From Pseudocercospora fijiensis CIRAD86 (Eukaryota > Ascomycota > Dothideomycetes > Mycosphaerellales > Mycosphaerellaceae): a DNA stretch of 64,000 nucleotides. The position numbers were made by a program, and so were the translations under genes. Numbering within the stretch: position 1 is the stretch's first letter; every line of letters begins with the position of its first letter. The stretch covers positions 555,610-619,609 of the forward strand of contig NW_006921542.1 of NCBI RefSeq assembly GCF_000340215.1. The letters run 5' to 3'. Below are positions 23,990-35,585 of this stretch, one piece after another. The notes under the pieces were generated by a model that worked only from the letters and a program-made list of their open reading frames with translations, made no database searches and had not been told where the DNA came from.

Positions 23990-26900
23990 ATAAATTAGGA
24001 TTACTAGCTATATACCTACCGACTTAAGGAGACTTCTAATAAAGTTTACGCGCTGTTCTATTACGCTAATCTCCGGGCATAACGTTAAAAAGAGAGGGCT
24101 CGGGTATTACGAGCGGTTAGTATATATACCCTATATAAGAGGGTAGCTAATAAGATTAAGCCCGTAAAGGGCAGCGTACACATAACCGATAGGTCTAATC
24201 CTAGCGGAAATCCTAACTAGCGACAAAAGTGCCTTAACCGCGAAGCGATATTAATACCTAGGGATAGTCTATACGACTAGAGGTATATTACTAAAAAGTT
24301 CTCTACTATTCCTAGGGGTTTAAGGCTAACGCCGGAGAGACTAGCGAAAATCAAACCTAGCATCGAGCTTTCGGATCTTAAACTAGATTTGCTATACGAG
24401 CTTCTATATAACCGCGAAGCCGTATTAGTATATAACTTTACGTATCTAGGTAGGATTAACCCGGAGGTTGCCCCTCTATAGAGGATCCGAACGATCGAGT
24501 ATAAGCCTTAGGCTTACCTAGGGTTTAAGCTAAACCTAAGCCTAAGAGGTATAGTTAAGGACATAATACGGCAGCGTGTAAAGGCTAGCACCTTAGAGCC
24601 TTCCTATGCCTCGTATCGCAATCTATACTTCCTAGTTTAGAAGAAGATAGCTCCTAGGGAACTAAAGAAGTACCGGCTAATTAACGCTACCTAAAAGTTT
24701 AATACGGTTACGATTAGAGATGCTAGCCTTCCCCCGGAGACTAATAGGTTCTCGGAAGCCTTTACTAATTATATAGTAGCCTTACTAGTTAATGTGTTCT
24801 CGGGCTACGACTAGATACCTCTCTACCCCGATAGCAGAGACCTAACTAGTTTCGAAACGCCTCTTAGACTATATAGACAAACTACCCTTCCTTAAGGGGC
24901 GACTAACTTAGTAGCCTAGTTCGTACGTATTATAAATTAAGTCCTCGCGGTATATATTTCTTATACTACGATGCCTTTCCTCAACGATATTAGTATTAAA
25001 GGCCCTAAAACTAGGTATAATAACGAAGAAGTAGAGCCTAGCATCTATAGGTTCTTTCTCAAATATATCTAGAACCTCGATAGTGTCCTCTACGACTTAG
25101 AGCGGGCTAACTTAATAGTGTATAGGGAAAAGCTTTAGCTCCTATGCAAGCGTATAAACATTGTCGGGTTTGTTACTAATAAGAACGGCCGCTATCCTAA
25201 TAATACACGGGTCCTAAAGATTGTATCCTAGCTAGACCCTACCTATTAGAAAGATATCCGGATCTAGCTTAGAGTAGTCTCCTACTTCCGTATCTAGGTC
25301 GAAAACTTTACGTTAGTATACAAGCCTCTATACGCCTTACTTAAGAAGGATACAGAGTTTAAATAGACCTCCGTTTACTAAGCCGCTAAGGACAAGGTTA
25401 CGGAGACACTTATTAGCGCGCCTACGCTTACCTCTATTAACTACTCGGAAGGCGTAGGTCTACTAATTGTTGCTATCGACTCGAGTAGGGAAGGCTACGG
25501 CGAGATGCTAATATAGTGTAACCGTAAGGAGCCCTCCTTACGTTACTCTATCCGGTACGAGTCTAGTCTATAGAAACCTATCGAGGCCCGATACGATACT
25601 AGCAAGCGAGAGTGCCTTAGTGTCTATAAGGCTCTTAAGAAGTTCCGACCTTAGCTCTTTAGAGTATTCTTTCGCCTAGAAGTCGATGCTTAGACGCTAG
25701 TCTATTAACTTAACCGTATAGCCTCCGACCTGCCTAACTCTACGATAGCTCGGTAGGTTGCCTAGATCTATTTATTTAATTTCGACGTCTTCTATATTCC
25801 TAGGAAGAAGCATACTAGACTAGATAGCCTTTCTAGAAGGCCTACTATAGAAGAGGACATCGCCGAGATAATAGAAGAAGAGGATATCGACGTAGTTATT
25901 AACCGTACCTTCTTTACTGCCTTCTATATTAACGCTATACCGGTAATTACTAGGCCTACTACCGACGACTAACCTAGTAACTAGCCTAACGAAGACCCTA
26001 CTACTAACGGCGAGGACTAGGACGATACTAAGGCGGACGAACTAGATAGGGATAATATCCTTAATAGGGTCTACTCCGACGACTCCTATAATATCGCCTA
26101 CTTCCTTACCTATACAAAGAGAGCTCCTAGTCTATTAAAGAGTTAATACCGTCGTATTATTCGCTATTCTTAGAGGTTCCTTATTAAAGATCGCATCCTT
26201 TAGCGATAGGCTAGAATTAATACCCTGCTTTAGCGTATTATTAACGATCTAGTAGCCCGATAAGAAATCCTTCGTTCCGTTTATAATAAGCTCGGCTACC
26301 GGGCGGCGGAGGGCACCTTTAATATCCTTCGTCGACGCTACTAGTAGGACGGCGTATAGGCTAATGTCTCCCGCTACTATAAGAGCTGTCCTAAGTGCAA
26401 TTTTAGGAATAGCTACTAACGTCTAGGAGAGCTATATATTCCTACTACCTAATCGGTCGGGGAGCGGTAATATAGTAATAGGGTTTATCTTAGCCGCAAT
26501 AATAGCTTGTATATTATTCGAGAGGGTCTTTCTCGATAGCCGGAGGCCTATTATTTCTATAAGGGCTGCGGTGCTATTAATGCCCGGGACATAGCTACCT
26601 TCCTATTTAAGGATCTGTTTTGCCGCTAGGGAATACCTTACGAGATTATCTTAGACAACGCTACGAACAATATAGCTAAGGAAGTTTAAGCGCTACTTGT
26701 TTCGTACGGGGCGAAGAACGTTCGTATCTCCCTATACTATCCCTAGTCGAATACTATTATTAAACGCGGCTATCGGTCTTTAATTAATGCCCTATCTAAG
26801 ATAACTAATAGTAGGGACAGATTAGTTCCTATCTCTACCCGCGTCCTAGCCCTTCTCTAGGCGGACCGAACTACTATTATCGATACGACTAGACTTATAC

Positions 26901-27694
26901 TAGTAGAGCTTATAATTAGGAGAGAGGCCGTTCTTCCTATTAAATTGTCCTATCGTACGTACGGCGTTTACGATTAGGGGTCTGTTCGTACTAGGGCAGA
27001 TCTTCTTACCCTACGGGCTAAGGCTCTTAAGGATATAACTACGACTTCTTAAGAGGGTCTTACTCGACAACGTCGCCTTCGGGAAGAGGCTAAGTAGTAT
27101 TTTAATAACTATAATGCTGTTAATTAGGAACCTCTAAAGATTAGCGATATAGTCCTTCTATACCGGTCCGAACTAGAGTATAGTTACTCCTATAAGCTAG
27201 CCTTTAAGTAGAAGGGTCCTTATAGAGTAAAGGAGGTCCTTTACTCGGGTTCCGTATACCTTCTTTAGGAGCTAGATAGTGCTACCTTAAAGTACACTTA
27301 CCCTCGGGCTAATCTAAAGAAGATCGTTAAGTTACGAGAACCTACCCGCTCTCCGCCGACCGAGGAGGAAGTTAGTACCTCTATAGACCCTCTACCGACC
27401 TTAGATACCTATCGGGAGGAGGATACTACCGCTATTCTAGATCCTGTTCTGCCTAAGAACTATACCTATCCCTAGATTCGTCTTAGTAAGCTATTAGGAA
27501 TAACTTAAGAATAAAGGGAGGGTTATATACGGATTAACTGTATATAGAGCGTTTCCGATATTAATTCCGATATTGATTCCGATTCCAATAGTAAACTAGA
27601 CTTCTAGCTATCTAACTCTAACTCTAAGGAACCTAACTAGTCTAGCGATAAAGACCGCCTAGAATTATAGCTAAACGACTCCGAGACTAAATAA
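23990..27694 (+). pseudogene. element A ORF2: RT-RNase H-integrase (Ty3/Gypsy pol)
   Basis: A 1,235-codon frame with no frameshift, from ATA (likely ATG) to TAA 27692-27694. RT: 'LEPSYASYRNLYFLV' and 'LINA' blocks near 24600-24680, 'TTLP-stop-GATN' (LPQGxTN) near 24885, and 'PFLNDI' at 24974-24991 (normally FLDDI, as kept in copy B). RNase H spans roughly 25320-25720. Integrase follows with an H2C2-like zone (26340-26410), 'IILDNATNN' (26645-26675) and 'YYP-stop-SNTIIKRGY', where the catalytic Glu reads Lys. An acidic Ser/Asp tail ends the protein. RT order and LPQG/FxDD motifs are those of fungal Ty3/Gypsy elements. Inactive because of RIP stops. Confidence 0.9.
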
Positions 27695-27941
27695 TTGCTT
27701 GTCCTTCCCGCTACGTTACTTTTCCTTACCTATTAACTATTCTCCGCGCTATTAATATAGAGCGCTACCCTTTAGCTTTAGTCCTTACTACCTGTTCCTA
27801 CGGATATTAATACTCTTAGTTATTGCCCTCTTTTGCTTTTACCTTGTTTATTGTTTTACTCTTTTGTCTTTTGCCCTCGATTGATATTGCTATAGCTTTA
27901 CTCCTTTTGTGTTTCCTTAGAAAGAACTATACGAGGTATAA

Positions 27942-27976
27942 CTTCCGAATAATACCCCGGGGGTAGTATTCGGAAG
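27942..27976. repeat. palindrome p3, element A (after ORF2)
   Basis: CTTCCGAATAATACCCC, a central G, then GGGGTAGTATTCGGAAG: 17-bp arms with one mismatch, 247 bp after the pol stop. Confidence 0.88.
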
Positions 27977-28251
27977 CTAGCCGAACCTAACCCCTATCCT
28001 TCTAGGACTACTTCCCTCTAGTTACCTAGTCTCTAGCAACCGCCCTTAGGTAGTAACGATAATAAGATACTCCGCTAGAGAAGATTGTTCCTGCCCTAAT
28101 TAGTATTAGCTACGTAGGATACTAAGAAAGGGAGGATCCCTCTCCCTTCCTAGCTCTTAGATAGACGTAGCAACCTAGGCCTATAGCCTCTAAGAATAGG
28201 GACCTTAGGCCGCTAAGCTTAGTGTCTAGAAGAAAGAAGAACGTACGGGCT

Positions 28252-30511
28252 TGTTAACTACTCGGAAGGCGTAGGTCTACTAATTGTTGCTATCGACTCG
28301 AGTAGGGAAGGCTACGGCGAGATACTAATATAGTATAACCGTAAGGAGCCCTCCTTACGTTACTCTATCCGGTATGAGTCTAGTCTATAGAAACCTATCG
28401 AGGCCCGATACGATACTAGCAAGCGAGAGTGCCTTAGTGTCTATAAGGCTCTTAAGAAGTTCCGACCTTAGCTCTTTAGAGTATTCTTTCGCCTAGAAGT
28501 CGATGCTTAGACGCTAGTCTATTAACTTAACCGTATAGCCTCCGACCTGCCTAACTCTACGATAGCTCGGTAGGTTGCCTAGATCTATTTATTTAATTTC
28601 GACGTCTTCTATATTCCTAGGAAGAAGCATACTAGACTAGATAGCCTTTCTAGAAGGCCTACTATAGAAGAGGACATCGCCGAGATAATAGAAGAAGAGG
28701 ATATCGACGTAGTTATTAACCGTACCTTCTTTACTGCCTTCTATATTAACGCTATACCGGTAATTACTAGGCCTACTACCGACGACTAACCTAGTAACTA
28801 GCCTAACGAAGACCCTACTACTAACGGCGAGGACTAGGACGATACTAAGGCGGACGAACTAGATAGGGATAATATCCTTAATAGGGTCTACTCCGACGAC
28901 TCCTATAATATCGCCTACTTCCTTACCTATACAAAGAGAGCTCCTAGTCTATTAAAGAGTTAATACCGTCGTATTATTCGCTATTCTTAGAGGTTCCTTA
29001 TTAAAGATCGCATCCTTTAGCGATAGGCTAGAATTAATACCCTGCTTTAGCGTATTATTAACGATCTAGTAGCCCGATAAGAAATCCTTCGTTCCGTTTA
29101 TAATAAGCTCGGCTACCGGGCGGCGGAGGGCACCTTTAATATCCTTCGTCGACGCTACTAGTAGGACGGCGTATAGGCTAATGTCTCCCGCTACTATAAG
29201 AGCTATCCTAAGTGCAATTTTAGGAATAGCTACCGACGTCTAGGAGAGCTATATATTCCTACTACCTAATCGGTCGGGGAGCGGTAATATAGTAATAGGG
29301 TTTATCTTAGCCGTAATAATAGCTTGTATATTATTCGAGAGGGTCTTTCTCGATAGCCGGAGGCCTATTATTTCTATAAGGGCTACGGTGCTATTAATGC
29401 CCGGGATATAGCTACCTTCCTATTTAAGGATCTGTTTTGCCGCTAGGAAATACCTTACGAGATTATCTTAGACAACGCTACGAACAATATAGCTAAGGAA
29501 GTTTAAGCGCTACTTGTTTCGTACGGGGCGAAGAACGTTCGTATCTCCCTATACTATCCCTAGTCGAATACTATTATTAAACGCGGCTATCGGTCTTTAA
29601 TTAATGCCCTATCTAAGATAACTAATAGTAGGGACAGATTAGTTCCTATCTCTATCCGCGTCCTAGCCCTTCTCTAGGCGGACCGAACTACTATTATCGA
29701 TACGACTAGACTTATACTAGTAGAGCTTATAATTAGGAGAGACGCCGTTCTTCCTATTAAATTGTCCTATCGTACGTACGGCGTTTACGATTAGGGGTCT
29801 ATTCGTACTAGGGCAGATCTTCTTAGCCTACGGGCTAAGGCTCTTAAGGATATAACTACGACTTCTTAAGAGGGTCTTACTCGACAACGTCGCCTTCGGG
29901 AAGAGGCTAAGTAGTATTTTAATAACTATAATGCTGTTGATTAGGAACCTCTAAAGATTAGCGATATAGTCCTTCTATACCGGTCCGAACTAGAGTATAG
30001 TTACTCCTATAAGCTAGCCTTTAAGTAGAAGGGTCCTTATAGAGTAAAGGAGGTCCTTTACTCGGGTTCCGTATACCTTCTTTAGGAGCTAGATAGTGCT
30101 ACCTTAAAGCATACTTACCCTCGGGCTAATCTAAAGAAGATCGTTAAGTTACGAGAACCTACCCGCTCTCCGCCGACCGAGGAGGAAGTTAGTACCTCTA
30201 TAGACCCTCTACCGACCTTAGATACCTATCGGGAGGAGGATACTACCGCTATTCTAGATCCTGTTCTGCCTAAGAACTATACCTATCCCTAGATTCGTCT
30301 TAGTAAGCTATTAGGAATAACTTAAGAACAAAGGGAGGGTTATATACGGATTAACTATATATAGAGCGTTTCCGATATTAATTCCGATATTGATTCCGAT
30401 TCTAATAGTAAACTAGACTTCTAGCTATCTAACTCTAACTCTAAGGAACCTAACTATTCTAGCGATAAAGACCGCCTAGAATTATAGCTAAACGACCCCG
30501 AGACTAAATAA
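28252..30511 (+). pseudogene. duplicated 3' half of element A ORF2
   Basis: Second unit of the tandem duplication, equivalent to the region from mid RNase H through integrase to the pol stop (TAA 30509-30511). It has no RT and no start. Sequence and frame follow the first unit closely, so it can serve to recognise RIP changes in either unit. Confidence 0.88.
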
Positions 30512-30758
30512 TTGCTTATCCTTCCCGCTACGTTGCTTTTCCTTACCTATTAACTATTCTCCGCGCTATTAATATAGAGCGCTACCCTTTAGCTTTAGTC
30601 CTTACTACCTGTTCCTACGGATATTAATACTCTTAGTTATTGCCCTCTTTTGCTTTTACCTTGTTTGTTGTTTTGCTCTTTTGTCTTTTGCCCTCGATTG
30701 ATATTGCTATAGCTTTACTCCTTTTGTGTTTCCTTAGAAAGAACTATACGAGGTATAA

Positions 30759-30793
30759 CTTCCGAATAATACCCCGGGGGTAGTATTCGGAAG
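30759..30793. repeat. palindrome p3, second copy in element A
   Basis: Identical in position within the duplicated unit to 27942-27976, with the same 17-bp arms. Confidence 0.88.
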
Positions 30794-31192
30794 CTAGCCG
30801 AACCTAACCCCTATCCTTCTAGGACTACTTCCCTCTAGTTACCTAGTCTCTAGCAACCGCCCTTAGGTAGCAACGATAATAAGATACTCCGCTAGAGAAG
30901 ATTGTTCCTATCCTAATTAGTATTAGCTACGTAGGATACTAAGAAAGGGAGGATCCCTCTCCCTTCCTAGCTCTTAGATAGACGTAGCAACCTAGGCCTA
31001 TAGCCTCTAAGAATAGGGACCTTAGGCCGCTAAGCTTAGTGTCTAGAAGAAAGAAGAACGTACGGGCTACGTTTATATACCTGCTACTATAAAAGGTAAT
31101 GCTATATCTATAACGACAGTGCTATAGGCTAATACAAGCTACGCTAGGCCTAGGCGATTTGCTCCTAGTTACCGAGTATCTCTAGAGAAAAG

Positions 31193-31219
31193 CTAATACT
31201 ACCCCGGGGGTGTTATTAG
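31193..31219. repeat. palindrome p4, element A (upstream of ORF3)
   Basis: CTAATACTACCCC, central G, GGGGTGTTATTAG: 13-bp arms, 425 bp before the ORF3 start. Confidence 0.85.
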
Positions 31220-31643
31220 TCCCGCTAGCCTTACTACTATAGATTACTACTAGGTACTCGAACTAATTAGTTACATTTCGAGTGCGCGAGAATCTACGAA
31301 AGCTAGAGGTTAATAAAGGCGCGTAGTCGCTACTAGCAATTAGCTAGATCGATTATTAAACTTTAGCCTACTCTACTAACAAAGGAGTCTCGTATATAGC
31401 TTCACTTTTTAGGGTCTATATATAGTCGTTATCCGTTTACTTTACCGGAACATACGGACTACGCTACCTTCGTACCCTATTTAAGGCGAGCTTTCTAAGC
31501 TCTTTCTTCTACTTAAATACTAACTAACTTACTACCGCCTACCCCCTCCCCCTTCTTCTATCTAAACCCTTTAATTATTATTAATAAGCTACGAACGTTT
31601 TTGCAAACTTGTTACTAACTCCTTTCCGCTCCGGTCGACTAAG

Positions 31644-34373
31644 ATATCTTCCGGCGCCCTAAATCCGCTAGGCGCTAGCAGTAGTAGCAACCTACTAGCC
31701 TTTAACCTAGCCGTATTAGTCCCGATCGAAGCCCCCTCCGATAGCGCCTTAGTCGCTACAACTAGTCTCGAGCACTGTTTCTAGATCGTTACCGCTATCG
31801 ACGACCCCTAAAAGAAGATTAAGACCGCTCGCACCTTACTATACGTTATCGATAGAAATATTAAGAAGGCTACTGTCTTAGTATCGTACGGTATAAACAA
31901 CTTACGCTAGGACATTAGTAAGCGTATCTTTAAGCGAGACGTTCTTTAGGATATAGAGCTTTATTAAGCCTTTCCTATTATCTATAGCCTCGAGACAGCG
32001 GGCACTACGATTCGTATACGCTTTACGAACCTTAATTAAGCCTTCGAGTAGTAGGGAGGTCCGAGTAGTCTCCTAAAGAGCCTTATTAACTTCGCCTACG
32101 ATAGATAAGAGCGTACTAAGTAGGTTGCGTCGTTCGTTAACAAGTATCCGGTCCGTCGCGAGGGAGTAGAGCACCTTTCCTATACTATAATCTATCGAGT
32201 CTCTACTACTAGTAAGAAGTACGGCAAGCAATTAGTTAACTTAACCTTCGCACTTAACGACTTTACGATAGCCTACTAGAAGCGGTATAAGGATACTATT
32301 GCCGAAGTAGATCTTAACGCCTAGTCTACTAAAGATCTTCTAAAAAAGAAGGGCTATCGTATTAATAGTACGGGTTTTATTATTAAGGGTTAAGAGGCTC
32401 CTATCGTAGATGTTCTCGAATGTAGGGTCCTTCGTCTTAAGACGGAAGCCGATATAGCTACTAGTCTAGCGCTCGCTATAGAGATATAGGTATAAGATCG
32501 TCGCTCGACCCGTAATCGTAAGGTCCCCTAAGAAGTTTAAGATAAGCGCGCTAAGGTAGAAGCAGCGCGTTAGAAGGTACTATAGGCTCGCTAGGCATTC
32601 TAGAAGGCCGCTAAGAAGTCTACTATACCTTCTAGTACTAACTATAGCGACTCCGATATTAATATACCGGATACGCTACTAGAAGATACTGTTTCCTCCG
32701 AGGGCTCTTTTAGTAAGCGTAGGTATAGAGGCCTCTCGCCGATACTATTAACTAAGAACATCTATAGATCTTGTAAGGGTAACTCTATCGCATATCTTAT
32801 TACCGAGATCGATATAGTTCCTAAGGGCGATATAGGTAAAGCATCTATCGCCCTGTCTATCTATTAGTAGTACGACGACCTTAGTAAGCTAGGCGAAGAG
32901 CCGTTTACTATATATGCTAGCTATATTAAGAAGGCCGCTAAGGCGTATAGTCTCTATACTAGTGCTAAGACGAGTGTCCTTATTAGCCGCCTATTAAAGA
33001 TTAGACGTAATATCGCTAATTAAGATGCCTTCGCTACCCTTAGGGCTAATTAGGCCTATACTAACTAGTTTCCCGGACGCCCTATTACCGCCCCGATATC
33101 TCTAGGACTCTACGCGTTTAACCCTACTAGTACTATTACTCGCGCCCTTACGCTAATAGATCGCTAGAGCAAGTTCGTTACTAGCATTCTTAGCTAAGGT
33201 ACCTCCTTCGATCGCTTTCGTTAGACTAGTAATATTATCTTCCCTCGAGTCTTCGGTTAGTTATAAGAGCCTCGTAGAGTATACCTTCCTTTCCTTATCG
33301 ATATAATATAGGAGGAGTTTAAAATGTACCTTTAGTATATGCGTACGATGCCTAAGTCTAAGCAAGAAGGCCGTAATACCCTTTAAACTTATAGTATAAG
33401 CAACTAAATCGTCCGCTAGTACCCTGCCCTATAGCTCTTAGCTATCGCCCTTCGACCTAATTACGTATACGAGCTTATCTCCGTCCCTAAGCCTACTAAG
33501 TTCTTTAAGGTTAGCGGTACTTATAAAAACTGTCCTTCTAAGGAGTTTGCTCGTCTCGGACAAGATATAGTTAAGCTCGTAGCTAGCGAGGGTGCTAGTT
33601 ACCTACGTATTAAGGTCTGCCTTATATCTAAGGATAAGACTAGCTACTCTACTATTATCGAAGGTATATACTAGCCCGAGGTCTTTACGAACTAGGTTAA
33701 GAAGCTTAAGGCCCGTAGCCTAGTCCTACTAAGCAAGATCGGCAAGCTTACTAATAAGCACCTTACCGACGACGACCTCGACTATATATATAATAGTTAG
33801 CCTAATAGTAAGGGGCGCAAAGCGGAATAGATCCTTAACCCTCTAAAGGAGTGCGAAGTCTCTATTTAGATACTCTACCTACTATATAGTAATCTAAAGA
33901 CTAAGAGTAACCGTATATTAATTAACCTAGGCTACTCTCGCGTTATTAACGGCACTAAGGTTAAGGGCTACGAGAACTTAATAGTCTCTTAGGTTGCTAA
34001 AGCGTACTGCAATCTAACCGCTCTCCTAGCCTCTAACTCCTTCGTACTATTCGCTTTCCCTACGGCTATCTTAGTCGAAGGCCTCGGCTATATCTCCGAC
34101 GCCCTAGTTAGTAGGATTCTTTAGTTAAGTTACGTTGTTTAGAACGAAGTTAAACAGATCCTCTAGCTTAATAACGAGGGACTTAAGGAATATCTACACG
34201 ATTAGGAGAATGCTACGAAGGAAAAGGCTACTAACCTCCTCGTTAATTAAGCTTTCTACGAGGGATAGTGCTTCGGTACTAATAGCTTCTACGCCTCCGG
34301 AGGAGATTTCGAGAGCCGACTAGCAGATAAGGTTATCGCTAGCGAGGATTACGGTATACTAAAGCAACAGTAA
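31644..34373 (+). pseudogene. element A ORF3, long extra ORF of unknown function
   Basis: A 910-codon frame (stop TAA 34371-34373) read through RIP stops, starting at ATA where copy B keeps ATG. I recognise no family. It begins with a low-complexity Ser-rich stretch ('GALNPLGASSSSNLLAF'). It has a Lys/Arg/Gln-rich helical, possibly coiled-coil zone near codons 290-330, then a Ser/Asp stretch followed by 'SFSKRRYRGLSPILL'. A second large domain (codons about 440-900) has a hydrophobic run near 'FVLFAFPTAILVEGLGY'. No signal peptide, clear transmembrane series, RT, protease or integrase motif is visible. Sense orientation, downstream of pol, flanked by palindromes p4 and p5. Equal length in copy B shows selection on the frame before RIP. 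Confidence 0.8.
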
Positions 34374-34432
34374 GTCTGTATAGTAATTAGTTATTTAGGA
34401 AATTGTGTTTGTATAATTATAGTATCTAGGAT

Positions 34433-34457
34433 TAATACTACCCCGGGGGTGTTATTA
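34433..34457. repeat. palindrome p5, element A (after ORF3)
   Basis: TAATACTACCCC, G, GGGGTGTTATTA: 12-bp arms, 59 bp downstream of the ORF3 stop. Confidence 0.85.
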
Positions 34458-34480
34458 CGGAGTTCTAAAAACGACCTTAG

Positions 34481-34484
34481 CTAA
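34481..34484. repeat. target site duplication of element B (left)
   Basis: CTAA before the 5' LTR of B, matched by CTAA at 46750-46753 after its 3' LTR. The intact site CTTAGCTAAGAGCGC is seen inside B itself near 46383-46397. Confidence 0.82.
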
Positions 34485-34763
34485 TATTAGCTAGTAACCG
34501 GCCCTATACCTATAGGCTAGTTTTGAACCTATATAAGAGGCCTCCTTCTATAGAGTAGATAGATTATTAACCTCGTATAGCACATTGTTTATATTACACT
34601 TCTATAATGCCTATATTGTAGGGCTCTAGTTATTAGCCTAAGCGACAGTCTCGTTATCCTATCTTGCTAAATATAGCTGCCCGTATTGCTATAGGTTATA
34701 TTACCCTCGGTAGCCTATACTATTGCTATAAGTAGTAGTAGTGGTATTAGTTTCCGTCCTTTA
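34485..34763 (+). repeat. 5' LTR of element B
   Basis: 279 bp, TATTAGCTAG ... CGTCCTTTA, with TATATAAGAGGCC near 34530-34542. Same ends as the other LTRs. Confidence 0.9.
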
Positions 34764-34781
34764 TTAGAGCCGAAGGTAGGG
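34764..34781 (+). promoter_or_regulatory. putative primer binding site, element B
   Basis: TTAGAGCCGAAGGTAGGG directly after the LTR, identical to copy A; likely TGG turned to TAG at its start. Confidence 0.5.
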
Positions 34782-35437
34782 CTATCTCTTTATATCTAAC
34801 AGGTTCGGGTATGTTAAAGGTAGTCTCTAGGTACGAATAGCTATAACCGAAGCGAGGGCACGATAAGAGCCTACAATACGGACGATACCGAAGTATCTTA
34901 AGGGGCCGTTACGACAAGCAGAGAAACCTCTTAACGAGGGCATCGCTTTAATCCCGAAAAGCTACAAACCCTTAGGACTGTTATAGCTTAGGGCCTAGTC
35001 TATAACTATAGCTAGCTTCTAAGGACTCGGCTCCGGATCGAAGACCTATTTAGTACCGCTTACTCGAGATAAGCTACCGCCTAGCCTAAGAGGGGGAAAT
35101 AGATTAATTACCTATCGACCTTAGCGGGCCCCGCTAAGACTATCTATACGATAGCAATTTCTAGATTATAGGTCGGATGCCTAGACAGTTCCCCTATTAA
35201 CCGGATAGATTGTTTCGGGATTCGCTACCTCGTTCGGATAGTACTTAGCCTTCTACTAGAAAAAGAAGGTCCCCGCCCCCCGCCTAGCTAAAGGAGATAA
35301 CGATAGTTAGTAAAGCGGCTAGTTTCTAGGATCTAGGTATAAATAGAGATTGCAGTTCCTTCCTCCGAGCGGCTTTTGTCTAAGTTTACTAAATTTGAAG
35401 CTCCTAGGGGCGTCTAGGCGACCCCTAGGAGGCTAAA
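34782..35437 (+). other. untranslated leader of element B
   Basis: Collinear with the leader of A (20038-20695), no coding frame; differences are mainly transitions. Confidence 0.6.
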
Positions 35438-35468
35438 TTCTAATGCTATCCTAGGGGTAATATTAGAA
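35438..35468. repeat. palindrome p1, element B
   Basis: TTCTAATGCTATCCT with AGGGGTAATATTAGAA; the centre changed from CCCCGGGG to TCCTAGGGG but the arms still pair. Confidence 0.8.
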
Positions 35469-35585
35469 GAAAATAGCCTAGTATACTATTTTCCCGCATA
35501 ACGACATCGAAATAAACCAAACCTATAATATATACTAAAAACACTTTCCTATAGCATTTTATTTCAACTACTTTATAATAATCGA

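Larger units (their letters stand above)
25435..31068. repeat. 2,817-bp internal tandem duplication in element A
   Basis: 25435-28251 and 28252-31068 are direct copies at a fixed offset of 2,817 bp. They cover the RNase H-integrase half of ORF2, palindrome p3 and downstream spacer. Copies B and C lack it. Differences between the two units are mostly C/T and G/A transitions in RIP context (for example TG in one, TA in the other), so the duplication came before RIP, which then hit the units separately. Confidence 0.93.
30512..31643 (+). other. spacer between pol and ORF3, element A
   Basis: No continuous frame was seen. It contains the second copy of p3 (30759-30793), palindrome p4 and, in the 425 bp before ORF3, TATA-like CTATATATAG (about 31418) and a pyrimidine-rich tract (31548-31562). 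The same spacer in copy B is 42422-43555. These features could belong to an ORF3 promoter or a splice acceptor, but nothing in the sequence decides this. Confidence 0.6.

Noticed and set aside
34135..34323. 62-codon plus frame, repeated at 46047-46235
   Set aside because: Both are out of frame with ORF3 and occur in both copies only because the ORF3 DNA is conserved.
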